Shown: piece after piece, positions 1 through 6,442 of the stretch | Layout of the letters: every line of letters starts with the position of its first letter | Position numbering within the stretch: position 1 is the stretch's first letter | NCBI GenBank assembly: GCA_020047775.1 | Contig: JAIFNK010000173.1 | Location: forward strand, 1-8,512 | Origin: Akkermansia sp. | GTDB lineage: Bacteria; Verrucomicrobiota; Verrucomicrobiia; Verrucomicrobiales; Akkermansiaceae | DNA length: 8,512 nt | Direction: 5' to 3' | The notes under the pieces: generated by a model | Databases searched by the model: none | What the model was told of the DNA's origin: nothing | What the model saw: the letters and a program-made list of their open reading frames with translations, nothing else | Position numbers and translations under genes: made by a program

Positions 1-6
1 CCCAGG

Positions 7-15
7 TGCTATAAA
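7..15 (+). promoter_or_regulatory. Candidate extended -10 promoter for the hydroxyproline cluster
   Basis: The bases TGC-TATAAA at 7-15 form an extended -10 element: TG, one base, then a hexamer with five of six matches to TATAAT. A transcript would start about seven bases later, near 22, only a few bases before the ATG at 26. The mRNA would then be nearly leaderless, which fits the lack of any Shine-Dalgarno sequence before that ATG. The -35 region lies outside the window, so it cannot be judged. The alternative is that the gene is internal to an operon that begins upstream. Confidence 0.35.
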
Positions 16-25
16 AATCCTTTTC

Positions 26-1000
26 ATGAAGCAAGCGCCGCTGCACGTCATCGATTCCCACACGGAAGGCGAGCCCACCCGGGTCGTCGTTTCCGGCGGG
101 CCGGATTTGGGGCTCGGGCCGATGGCCGAACGCGCTGGCATTTTCCGCGAGCAGCACGATTGGCTGCGTAGCGCGGTGTGCAATGAGCCGCGCGGCCACG
201 ACGCCATGGTCGGGGCTCTGCTGTGCGAACCCTACGAGCCGGATTGCTGCTGTGGCGTGATTTTTTTCAACAATGTCTCCACGCTCCCCATGTGCATTCA
301 TGGGACTATCGGGCTGGTGGTGAGCTTGGCGCACCTGGGTAAAATCACATCGGGCAGCCATCGCATCGACACCCCGGTCGGGGTGATCACCGCAGATCTC
401 CGTGCGGACGGATCGGTGGAGGTGGCGAACGTCCCGAGCTACCGGCAGGCTGCCGGAGTGTCCTTGGAAGTCCCCGGTTGGGGGACCGTCACCGGCGACG
501 TCGCGTGGGGGGGGAATTTGTGTTTCCTCATCGATGGCCAAGGTCCGGCCGTGGAATTCGCGAATCTCGAAGCGCTCACCGCATTTGCCTGGCTCGTCCG
601 GCAGGAGTTCGGGAAACAAGGCGTCACCGGTGACGGCGGCGTGGAAATCGACCACATCGAAGTTTTCGGCCCGCCCGCGGATCCGGCACTGGCCGACAGC
701 CGGAACTTCGTGCTCTGCCCGGGAAAAGCCTATGACCGCTCACCCTGCGGCACCGGGACTAGCGCGAAACTCGCCTGCCTCAGCGCTTCCGGAAAACTCC
801 GTGCAGGAGAAAGCTGGCGTCAGGCCGGAATTTTAGACACCGTCTTCGCGTGCCGTTTCGAGGACCTCCCGGACGGCAAAATCCGTCCCCGCGTCTCAGG
901 CCGCGCATGGGTGAATGGCGAAAGCCGCTACCACTTCCATCCATCCGACCCGTTCCGCTACGGAATCCCCACTCACATCCAACACACACCATCATCATGA
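26..1000 (+). CDS. 4-hydroxyproline 2-epimerase (proline racemase family)
   Basis: Interconverts trans-4-hydroxy-L-proline and cis-4-hydroxy-D-proline without a cofactor, the first step of bacterial hydroxyproline breakdown in the cytoplasm. The 324-residue length is normal for the family. The N-terminal HVIDSHTEGEPTRVV signature (7-21) is present. Both catalytic cysteines are present: Cys90 in MCIHGTIG and Cys241 in SPCGTGTSAK. Having both argues against the trans-3-hydroxyproline dehydratase branch, in which the first cysteine is replaced. The usual first-motif residue after the cysteine is Gly; here it is Ile91. The ATG at 26 places the conserved signature directly at the N-terminus, so the start is secure although there is no Shine-Dalgarno sequence. 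The stop overlaps the next start (ATGA, 997-1000), which indicates translational coupling to the deaminase-like gene. Choosing epimerase over plain proline racemase rests mainly on the neighbouring genes. Confidence 0.9.
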   Translation: MKQAPLHVIDSHTEGEPTRVVVSGGPDLGLGPMAERAGIFREQHDWLRSAVCNEPRGHDAMVGALLCEPYEPDCCCGVIFFNNVSTLPMCIHGTIGLVVSLAHLGKITSGSHRIDTPVGVITADLRADGSVEVANVPSYRQAAGVSLEVPGWGTVTGDVAWGGNLCFLIDGQGPAVEFANLEALTAFAWLVRQEFGKQGVTGDGGVEIDHIEVFGPPADPALADSRNFVLCPGKAYDRSPCGTGTSAKLACLSASGKLRAGESWRQAGILDTVFACRFEDLPDGKIRPRVSGRAWVNGESRYHFHPSDPFRYGIPTHIQHTPSS

Positions 1001-1902
1001 GCATCCAATGGAAGGGCGTAATGCCCGCCACCCTTACCCAGTTCAACGCAGATCTCACCATCGACCACGGCATCATGGCCGAGCACGGCAAGTGGGTGAT
1101 CGAGCAAGGCTGCACCGCCATCATTTGTCACGGCTCGCTCGGCGAGGGTGCCACGCTTTCCTTCGAGGAAAAAGTCGCTTTGCAGAAAACCTACGTCGCC
1201 GCCGTCCCCGGCACGCCGATCATTCCGGGCATCGCCGCCCTTTCCACCAAGGAAGCCGTCGATCTCGCCAAGGCCGCCAAAGACAACGGCTGCCGCGGCC
1301 TCATGGTGCTGCCACCTTATCTTTACTCGTCCGATTGGCGCGAAATGAAGGCCCACATGGCCGCAGTCATCGGCGCCACCGATCTGCCGTGCATCATTTA
1401 TAACAATCCCGTCGCCTACAAAACCGACTTCATCCCGACCCACATCAAGGAGCTGGCCGACGAGTTCTCCAACGTGGCCGCCGTCAAGGAATCCTCGACC
1501 GACGCTCGCCGCATCGCCGGCATCCGCGAGGTCTGCGGTGACCGCGTGGCGCTCGGCGTGGGCGTGGACGACTGCGCGCTTGAAGGCTTCGCCATGGGGG
1601 CGAAATTCTGGATCACCGGCGTGGGTGACGCGTTTCCGGCCTACAACGTGAAATTGCTCGAACTCGGCACCACCGGCCGCATCGAGGAGGCCATGCCGAT
1701 CTATCATTGGATGTTGCCGATGCTGCGCATGGACACCGTGGTCAAGTTCGTCCAGCTCATCAAACTCCAACAGAATCTCGCCACCGGCGGCAAACTCGGC
1801 AACAACCGTGTCCGCCCGCCGCGTCTCGAACTCGTTGGAGCGGAGCTCGCCGAAGCCACCGCCATCATTGATAAAGCCCTTGCGACCGCTCCGACCCTCT
1901 AA
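997..1902 (+). CDS. DHDPS-family lyase, probable 1-pyrroline-4-hydroxy-2-carboxylate deaminase
   Basis: A 301-residue (beta/alpha)8-barrel class I Schiff-base enzyme of the dihydrodipicolinate synthase/N-acetylneuraminate lyase family. Visible family marks are GSLGEG at 46-51, the catalytic tyrosine Tyr135 in YNNP, and the Schiff-base lysine Lys164 in AAVKESS. In this context it most likely deaminates and dehydrates 1-pyrroline-4-hydroxy-2-carboxylate to 2-oxoglutarate semialdehyde, feeding the dehydrogenase encoded next. The open frame extends upstream to 850, but that stretch is out-of-frame epimerase coding sequence. The ATG at 997 gives a start typical of the family (MSIQWKGVMPA) and overlaps the epimerase stop by four bases. 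No Shine-Dalgarno sequence is visible. Other members of the family (5-keto-4-deoxyglucarate dehydratase, KDG aldolase) cannot be excluded from motifs alone. The first would also yield 2-oxoglutarate semialdehyde, but it would not explain the epimerase. Confidence 0.82.
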   Translation: MSIQWKGVMPATLTQFNADLTIDHGIMAEHGKWVIEQGCTAIICHGSLGEGATLSFEEKVALQKTYVAAVPGTPIIPGIAALSTKEAVDLAKAAKDNGCRGLMVLPPYLYSSDWREMKAHMAAVIGATDLPCIIYNNPVAYKTDFIPTHIKELADEFSNVAAVKESSTDARRIAGIREVCGDRVALGVGVDDCALEGFAMGAKFWITGVGDAFPAYNVKLLELGTTGRIEEAMPIYHWMLPMLRMDTVVKFVQLIKLQQNLATGGKLGNNRVRPPRLELVGAELAEATAIIDKALATAPTL

Positions 1903-1904
1903 AA

Positions 1905-1968
1905 TAAGGGGAATGGACGTCTCGTCCATTCATCCACCAAAGAAGGGACGAGACGTCCCTTCCCCTTA
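1905..1968. repeat. Imperfect 24-bp inverted repeat with nested palindromes
   Basis: The arms 1905-1928 and 1945-1968 are complementary at 22 of 24 positions and flank a 16-base loop. The first three loop bases can pair with the last three. Each arm contains its own short palindrome: GGACG-TCT-CGTCC on the left and GGGACG-AGA-CGTCCC on the right. The outer part is TAAGGGGAA paired with TTCCCCTTA. It occupies nearly all of the 80-base gap between the lyase and dehydrogenase genes. No T-tract follows in the + direction, so it is not a classic intrinsic terminator. It may be a dispersed REP/BIME-like palindrome, or an mRNA stem-loop that adjusts expression of the downstream gene. Copy number elsewhere in the genome cannot be seen here. 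Confidence 0.8.
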
Positions 1969-1982
1969 ACCGACATCCAACC

Positions 1983-3542
1983 ATGACCACTCCACTTCTC
2001 GGCAAATCCTTCATCGGCTACTCCCGCTCCTCCGGCATCGAGCCCTGCGGAAACGGCGTTCAACCCGGCACCGGCACACAGCTCGAACCCGCGTATTGCT
2101 CCGCCACGCCGGAAGAAGTCGGGCACGCCATGGCCCTCGCTGCCGCCGCGTTCCCGGTTTACTCCTCTCTATCAGGCAAAACCCGTGCCGGATTCCTCCG
2201 GGCCATCGCCACGGAAATCGAGGGAGTGGTCGAAGACATCGTCGAGCGCGGCCAGTTGGAATCCGCGCTGCCCGAAGCCCGCCTCCGCGGAGAAACCGGA
2301 CGCACCACGGGCCAGCTCCGCATGTTCGCCAGCCAGATCGAGGAAGGCTCGTGGGTCGATGCCCGGATCGAGCGCGCCGATCCCGACCGCAAGCCGATCC
2401 CGAAGGTGGACCTGCGCTCGATGCTGCGTCCGTTAGGTCCGGTGGCCGTGTTCTGTGCGAGCAATTTCCCGCTCGCCTTCTCGGTGGCCGGCGGAGACAG
2501 CGCCTCCGCCCTGGCCGCCGGTTGTCCGGTGGTGGTCATCGCCCACGCCTCGCATCCCGGCTGCGCCGAAATCGTGGCAAATGCCGTGATCCGCGCCGCC
2601 CGGGCGACGGGCATGCCCGAGGGCGTCTTCTCGGTGCTTTACGGCGGCGGCCGCAAGGTCGGCCAGGCGGTCGTCAAACACCCGGTCACCCAGGCCGTCG
2701 GCTTCACCGGTTCGCGATCCGGCGGCACCGCGCTGATGGCCACTGCTAACAGTCGTTCGCAGCCGATCCCCGTTTACGCGGAAATGAGCTCGGTCAACCC
2801 GGTCGTCATCCTGCCCGGCGCACTCGCACGGGGCGAGGAAGCGCTGGCGGAAGCCTTCTTCGGATCGCTCACGCTCGGAGTCGGCCAATTCTGCACCAAC
2901 CCCGGACTGGTCTTCCTGCCCGGGGACCAGGGCGACGCATTTCTAGCAAAACTCAAGTCGCTCGTCGAAGCCGGCACACCGGGCATGATGCTCAACGCGT
3001 CAATCTGCAAGTCCTACGCCGACTCCACCGCCGCCTTCGCCGCGACGGACGGCGTGACCACCCTTGCCCGCTCCGCCAACGAAGCCGGCCCCGGCCAGGG
3101 CGCGCCTGCGGTGTTCGTGGTTTCCATCGGCGACTTCCTGAAACACGAATCCCTCCAAGGCGAAATGTTCGGCCCCGCCACCCTCATCGTGCGCGGATCG
3201 GTTAGTGAAATCGAAGCCGCCATCCCCAAGCTCGAAGGCCAGCTCACCGCCAGCATCTTCGCCAGCCCGGAGGAACTCGCCGCTCAACCTAGCCTGGTCC
3301 AAGCGCTCCAGCAGCGCGCCGGTCGCCTCATTTGCAACGGCTTCCCCACCGGCGTGGAAGTCTGCAACAGCATGGTCCACGGCGGCCCGTTCCCGGCGAC
3401 CTCGGATGGCCGTAGTACTTCCGTCGGCACCATGGCGATCTTCCGCTTCTGCCGCCCGGTCGCCTGGCAGAGCTTCCCGGACGCCGCTCTGCCCGCTGAG
3501 TTGCAAGAGGCGAATCCGCTCGGAATCAAACGGATGGAGTAA
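1983..3542 (+). CDS. Alpha-ketoglutarate semialdehyde dehydrogenase (ALDH superfamily)
   Basis: Oxidises 2,5-dioxopentanoate (2-oxoglutarate semialdehyde) to 2-oxoglutarate with NAD(P)+, the last step linking hydroxyproline to the TCA cycle. The 519 residues match the long KGSADH-type ALDHs. Visible motifs, in order, are GPVAVFCASNFPLAFS (152-167) with the oxyanion-hole Asn161, AAGCPVVV (178-185) of the cofactor-binding fold, FTGSRSGG (241-248), the general base Glu267 in YAEMSSVNP, the catalytic Cys304 in GQFCTNPG, and GEMFGP (393-398). The ATG at 1983 is preceded by CATCCAACC with no Shine-Dalgarno sequence. It is separated from the lyase gene by 80 bases filled by an inverted repeat, so expression may be partly uncoupled from the first two genes. 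Sugar-acid pathways use the same enzyme class; the epimerase upstream favours hydroxyproline. The gene is complete and ends in TAA. Confidence 0.9.
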   Translation: MTTPLLGKSFIGYSRSSGIEPCGNGVQPGTGTQLEPAYCSATPEEVGHAMALAAAAFPVYSSLSGKTRAGFLRAIATEIEGVVEDIVERGQLESALPEARLRGETGRTTGQLRMFASQIEEGSWVDARIERADPDRKPIPKVDLRSMLRPLGPVAVFCASNFPLAFSVAGGDSASALAAGCPVVVIAHASHPGCAEIVANAVIRAARATGMPEGVFSVLYGGGRKVGQAVVKHPVTQAVGFTGSRSGGTALMATANSRSQPIPVYAEMSSVNPVVILPGALARGEEALAEAFFGSLTLGVGQFCTNPGLVFLPGDQGDAFLAKLKSLVEAGTPGMMLNASICKSYADSTAAFAATDGVTTLARSANEAGPGQGAPAVFVVSIGDFLKHESLQGEMFGPATLIVRGSVSEIEAAIPKLEGQLTASIFASPEELAAQPSLVQALQQRAGRLICNGFPTGVEVCNSMVHGGPFPATSDGRSTSVGTMAIFRFCRPVAWQSFPDAALPAELQEANPLGIKRME

Positions 3543-3550
3543 ACCGATGA

Positions 3551-3575
3551 AGCGGATTTGTTCGGAAATTCCGCT
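3551..3575 (+). terminator. Weak hairpin after the dehydrogenase gene, possible terminator
   Basis: AGCGGA (3551-3556) pairs with TCCGCT (3570-3575), and TTT (3557-3559) pairs with AAA (3566-3568), with one bulged T and a six-base loop. It begins nine bases after the dehydrogenase stop, where a 3' end is expected. No real T-run follows (CATTCTCCCCC), so intrinsic termination would be weak. It may instead act as a 3'-end stabilising stem. Confidence 0.3.
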
Positions 3576-3650
3576 CATTCTCCCCCTGAAAACAACCATC
3601 CGATTGCGAGGCACAGGAAAAACGAAATGATGAAAGGCTGAATGAGAAAG

Positions 3651-3667
3651 AACAGGATGACCCTGTT
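3651..3667 (-). terminator. Possible weak terminator for the dsbD-like gene
   Basis: AACAGG (3651-3656) and CCTGTT (3662-3667) form a six-base-pair stem with a five-base loop, 35 bases beyond the stop codon of the - strand reductase gene. Read on the - strand, the stem is followed by CTTTCTCATT, a modest pyrimidine-rich tail. The stem is short, so this is only a candidate. The gap 3543-3701 between the convergent genes shows no coding sequence. Confidence 0.27.
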
Positions 3668-3701
3668 TCGGATTCATCTTGGCCACTCATTTAACAAGAT
3701 G

Positions 3702-5780
3702 TCACTTCGCCGGGATCTCCTTGGTGAACAGTTCTTCAAGATAGCCGGGTGAGAGCAGTTCCGGAGTGATGATGGGTTCTTTTTCGGGGACCAAAAGCAC
3801 GTTGACCGGGATCGCCGAGCGGCCGAGTTCCTGGAGCTTTTCCTCGATCTTCGGGTCGGGACTGGTCTTGTCGGCCTTGAGGGCGACGATGCCTTTTTCC
3901 TTCATCAGGCGGATGACTTCGTCGGTGTAGGCGCGCTTTTTGTTGACCTGGCAGGTGGCGCACCACTGGGCGGTGAAGTCGATGTAAACGGGCGTGCCTT
4001 CGGCGAGCAATTCATCAACGCGTTCCTGGCTCCATGGCTCCCAGACGAGCGCGGATTTCTGCGGTGGTTTGGCGAGCAGGAAACCACCGGCCGCAAACAA
4101 CAGGGTGAGGGCGATGGCGGTGAAGCGCGTGCCCTGCGGGCGGTGGGGAAGATTCCAGCGACCGTAAATCCACGCCGCGATGGCGATGGCGCTGAGGCCG
4201 AAGATCGGTCCTAGCAGATTTTCCAGGCCGATCTGACCCGCGTAGACCCACAGCAGGTAGCCGGCGGTGGCGAAGAGGAAAAACGACATGGCCTGTTTGA
4301 AGCTCTCCATCCAGGCACCGGGGCGGGGGAGGAAATCGATCAGCCGGGGGAAGACTGATAGGATCAGATAGGGCAGCGCCAGCCCGACGGCCATGGCGGC
4401 GAAGGCACCGAAGAACTGGACTGCGGGAAGCGCGATGGCCGCGCCGATGGCCACTCCGAGAAACGGGGCGGAGCACGGGGTGGCGACGACGGTGGCGAGG
4501 ACTCCCGAGAAAAACGAGCCGCCGAGTCCTTGTTTCGACTGGAGGGAGCCACCGACGGAAGTGGCGGAGGTGCCGAGCTCGAACAGGCCGAACATGTTGA
4601 GGGCCAGCACGAACATCAGCAGCATGAGGGTGAGCACGACCCAGGGATTCTGGAGCTGATAGCCCCAGCCGATGGAGCCGGCCGCGCCGCCCGCCGCGGA
4701 GCGGGCGGCGAAGAGGATGCCGCTGAGCACGCCGAACGAGGCGAGCACGCCGAGGGCGAAGATGATTCCGTGCAGCGCGATTTTTTTCCGGTCCTGTCCG
4801 GCCTGTTGCACGAAGCCCATGATTTTCAGGCCGATGACCGGAAAGACGCAGGGCATGAGGTTGAGGATGAGGCCGCCTAGCAGCATGCCGCCGAGCACGG
4901 GCAGGAATTTCGAAAACGGCAGCAACTTGGCCGGCGGACTGGTGATGGCGGTGTCCGGGATTTCGATGGCGGTGGGTCCGGTGAGGATGCCCGAGAGCGA
5001 TTTGCCCTGGGTGACGGCATTGTCGAGAAAGTCCTTTTTGATGCGCTTCAGGGTGACAAGCCAGGCGTCGCCGTCGCGCTGGATGCTGCCGCCGACGCTG
5101 GCGAGTTGGAGGAAGGGTTGGTTGGGGATGAAATCGGTGGGGGCTTCCTTGAGATTGGCGATGCGGAGTTGGACATCGCCACCATCGGACTGGGCGGTGA
5201 TTTCCAACGACGGCATCTTGACCGGCAGGCTTTTGCGGGCGTTTGCAAACAGACTGGCCTGCGCGGGATCGATTTCCGCCACTGCGGCGACGGGCAGGGT
5301 CAGGGTGAAGGATTTCGATTCATTGATGCAGCTGTCCTTGCAAATCTGCCAGGCGGCGTCGGCGGTCAGGCTGACGGTTCCGCCGGGGGTGAGGGACTTG
5401 GGCGCGGTGAGTTCGATGAGGAAAACCGGGCTGCCGGAATAGACGAAGCTTTTCCCGAAGAACCCGTCCTTCACCTCGGGGACCGGCCACTGGATGGGGC
5501 CGGCGGTGAAGCCGTCCGGCAGTGTCCACTTGATGGCGGGCGGGAGTTCGACGCCGCCGGAGTTCTGATAGTAGCTGTGCCATTCCTGCGGATGGTCGAG
5601 CTTGAGGGCGAGCGTGAACGTCGTTCCGGGGGCGATTGTTTTAACCTCTGAAAAGAGGTCGGGCACGGAGGACGTGGCTTTTTGCGCATTTTCAAACTGG
5701 GCGTCGGCGGAAGGAGCGCAGGCGAAGATGGCGATGATGAAGAGGAGGATGCGGTGCATGATGGAGGCGGCGTGGCCCAT
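3702..5780 (-). CDS. dsbD: DsbD/ScsB-like thiol:disulfide interchange protein
   Basis: An inner-membrane reductase that carries electrons from cytoplasmic thioredoxin to periplasmic disulfide proteins. The 692 residues divide into a signal peptide (cleavage near ADA-Q28), a periplasmic N-terminal region (about 29-285) with a redox pair Cys147/Cys151 in WQICKDSC, a CcdA/DsbD membrane domain (about 290-570) with roughly eight hydrophobic segments and Cys311 (NLMPCVFPV) and Cys436 (VATPCSAPF), and a C-terminal thioredoxin domain with Cys607/Cys610 (QWCATC) and cis-Pro658. All three redox pairs are intact. The N-terminal region is about twice as long as in E. coli DsbD and has a CxxxC pair, which resembles ScsB-type proteins. 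The ATG at 5759 (MHRILLFI) gives a tidier signal peptide and is an equally good start. No Shine-Dalgarno sequence clearly chooses between them. A strong terminator upstream implies its own promoter. Confidence 0.9.
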   Translation of the reverse strand: MGHAASIMHRILLFIIAIFACAPSADAQFENAQKATSSVPDLFSEVKTIAPGTTFTLALKLDHPQEWHSYYQNSGGVELPPAIKWTLPDGFTAGPIQWPVPEVKDGFFGKSFVYSGSPVFLIELTAPKSLTPGGTVSLTADAAWQICKDSCINESKSFTLTLPVAAVAEIDPAQASLFANARKSLPVKMPSLEITAQSDGGDVQLRIANLKEAPTDFIPNQPFLQLASVGGSIQRDGDAWLVTLKRIKKDFLDNAVTQGKSLSGILTGPTAIEIPDTAITSPPAKLLPFSKFLPVLGGMLLGGLILNLMPCVFPVIGLKIMGFVQQAGQDRKKIALHGIIFALGVLASFGVLSGILFAARSAAGGAAGSIGWGYQLQNPWVVLTLMLLMFVLALNMFGLFELGTSATSVGGSLQSKQGLGGSFFSGVLATVVATPCSAPFLGVAIGAAIALPAVQFFGAFAAMAVGLALPYLILSVFPRLIDFLPRPGAWMESFKQAMSFFLFATAGYLLWVYAGQIGLENLLGPIFGLSAIAIAAWIYGRWNLPHRPQGTRFTAIALTLLFAAGGFLLAKPPQKSALVWEPWSQERVDELLAEGTPVYIDFTAQWCATCQVNKKRAYTDEVIRLMKEKGIVALKADKTSPDPKIEEKLQELGRSAIPVNVLLVPEKEPIITPELLSPGYLEELFTKEIPAK

Positions 5781-5810
5781 CCTAAGAGCAGGCAGGCCAG
5801 GTTATCATCC

Positions 5811-5846
5811 AAAAAAAACGGGACACCTGCTTCCAGGTGTCCCGTT
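5811..5846 (-). terminator. Strong intrinsic terminator of the glycine-zipper gene
   Basis: A perfect 13-bp stem, AACGGGACACCTG (5817-5829) against CAGGTGTCCCGTT (5834-5846), closes a four-base loop. The A-run at 5811-5818 reads as eight consecutive T on the - strand right at the stem end. This is a textbook Rho-independent terminator for - strand transcription. It lies 19 bases past the stop of the small lipoprotein gene, so it should insulate the dsbD-like gene from it. On the + strand the stem is followed by GGGTGG, so it is not bidirectional. Confidence 0.92.
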
Positions 5847-5865
5847 GGGTGGTGATTGGAACTGA

Positions 5866-6114
5866 TCAGCGGCCGTATTGTTCCCTGTCGCGGGCGTTGC
5901 CGTAAAGCGCGCCGGCGGTGCCGCCGCCGGCGGCTCCGATGGCGGCGCCTTCAAGTCCGCGGCCGGATTGGTGGCCGATGATGCCTCCGGCGGCGGCTCC
6001 GAGGAGGGCACCGGTGGCCGCACCGCGCTGGGTGTTGGGGCCGACCGGGGCGCTGCATTGGCAAAGGGCGAGTGCCGTGATGGCGGCTGTGATGGATAGG
6101 ATGATGTTTTTCAT
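5866..6114 (-). CDS. Small glycine-zipper putative lipoprotein
   Basis: The protein is 82 residues from the ATG at 6114. A TTG 15 bases upstream would add only five residues and spoil the signal peptide. The N-terminus MKNIILSITAAITALALCQCS is a signal peptide ending in a lipobox-like stretch; Cys18 or Cys20 could be the lipidated residue. The rest is dominated by glycine-zipper spacing (GAATGALLGAAAGGIIG, then GAAIGAAGGGTAGALYG). This pattern is known from small outer-membrane/periplasmic proteins with two short membrane-inserting helices (Gly-zipper 2TM/YMGG-like). The C-terminus NARDREQYGR is hydrophilic. Its role is unknown; an envelope structural or stress function is only an inference. 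There is no Shine-Dalgarno sequence. Its own terminator follows at 5811-5846, so it is probably monocistronic. Confidence 0.8.
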   Translation of the reverse strand: MKNIILSITAAITALALCQCSAPVGPNTQRGAATGALLGAAAGGIIGHQSGRGLEGAAIGAAGGGTAGALYGNARDREQYGR

Positions 6115-6187
6115 GAGCAGAGGAATCAATTGAGATTAACCGGCTTTTTTCAATGTAAAATTGCCCGATCGAGCATTTGGGGACGGT

Positions 6188-6216
6188 TTGCCGTCGTGAA
6201 ATTTCAACATTATTTA
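6188..6216 (+). promoter_or_regulatory. Weak sigma70-like promoter candidate
   Basis: TTGCCG (6188-6193) and TATTTA (6211-6216) are spaced by exactly 17 bases in the AT-rich part of the divergent region. They match the -35 consensus at four of six positions and the -10 at three of six. A start would fall near 6223. That would give a roughly 140-base RNA ending at the T-tract at 6353-6359, or a long leader for the FAH-family gene. The match is poor enough that chance is a real alternative. Confidence 0.22.
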
Positions 6217-6283
6217 AAATTATCTAAAATTGTTCTTGCAGCGGGTCGGGTCGGGTGGTAATTCTTCCGTGTCGCAAGACAAG

Positions 6284-6359
6284 GCGGTCCGACTGAGATG
6301 CCTCCCGGGTTAATGGGTTTTTCCTAGGAGTGATGATCAGTCGGGCCGCTTCTTTTTTT
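6284..6359 (+). terminator. Long stem with T-tract in the leader region, terminator or attenuator
   Basis: GCGGTCCGACTGA (6284-6296) pairs along its full length with TCAGTCGGGCCGC (6337-6349): twelve Watson-Crick pairs and one G-U. TTC and seven T follow at once (6350-6359). This is the form of a + strand intrinsic terminator, except that the loop is large (40 bases) and may contain an inner CTCC/GGAG pairing (6302-6305 with 6327-6330). It lies 83 bases before the start of the next + strand gene and is not downstream of any + strand protein gene. It would therefore end either a short RNA or an attenuated leader transcript. Confidence 0.5.
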
Positions 6360-6427
6360 GCCCGGATTTGCGGTGGGTTCGATTCGCGGACCCGGCGAAG
6401 ATTCGATTTCCTCAATTCCGCTTCGCC

Positions 6428-6436
6428 TGTTACATT
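6428..6436 (+). promoter_or_regulatory. Candidate extended -10 promoter for the FAH-pqiA operon
   Basis: TGT-TACATT at 6428-6436 is an extended -10 element: TG, one base, then a hexamer with four of six matches to TATAAT. It ends six bases before the ATG at 6443, so transcription would start at or beside the start codon and give a leaderless mRNA. No good -35 lies 17 bases upstream, which is tolerated when the extended TG is present. There is no Shine-Dalgarno sequence before the ATG, as expected for a leaderless message. Confidence 0.33.
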
Positions 6437-6442
6437 CTGCCC

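Larger units (their letters stand above)
6115..6442. other. 328-bp divergent intergenic region
   Basis: It separates the - strand lipoprotein gene from the + strand FAH-family operon. No convincing protein gene is present; the + frame that enters from 6368 starts at TTG and lacks family similarity before the ATG at 6443. Noted structures are an AT-rich block (about 6197-6232), a small GACGG-TTTG-CCGTC hairpin (6182-6195), a 10-bp palindrome TGAAATTTCA (6197-6206), three tandem CGGGT units (6242-6256), and a 13-bp stem with a T-tract (6284-6359). Promoters for both flanking genes must lie here. Confidence 0.8.

Noticed and set aside
850..996. N-terminal extension of the lyase reading frame
   Set aside because: It overlaps the conserved 3' part of the epimerase gene and adds a proline-rich, non-homologous sequence; the ATG at 997 fits the family.
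973..1929. Long - strand open frame opposite the lyase gene
   Set aside because: It has low-complexity G/D/E/A-rich composition with no family motifs, and lies antisense to a gene with intact catalytic residues; it is a GC-rich shadow frame.
4672..5442. Long + strand open frame opposite the dsbD-like gene
   Set aside because: It lies wholly antisense to a well-supported reductase gene and shows no recognisable motifs.
6115..6129. TTG start for the glycine-zipper protein
   Set aside because: It adds only five residues ahead of a standard Met-Lys signal peptide start at 6114 and has no ribosome site.
6291..6325. CTGAGATG followed by GGGTTAATGGG, loosely recalling a TPP riboswitch
   Set aside because: The upstream GGGGTGC strand and the downstream CCTGATC/TAATGCC core are absent, the spacing is wrong, and no thiamine gene follows.
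6368..6395. A GGGTTCGATTC stretch resembling the T-arm of a tRNA
   Set aside because: The flanking bases do not form the five-base T stem, and no acceptor stem, anticodon arm or CCA end can be built around it.
6368..6442. Upstream TTG start for the FAH-family protein
   Set aside because: The added 25 residues lie outside the family N-terminus, and this stretch is better read as promoter DNA.
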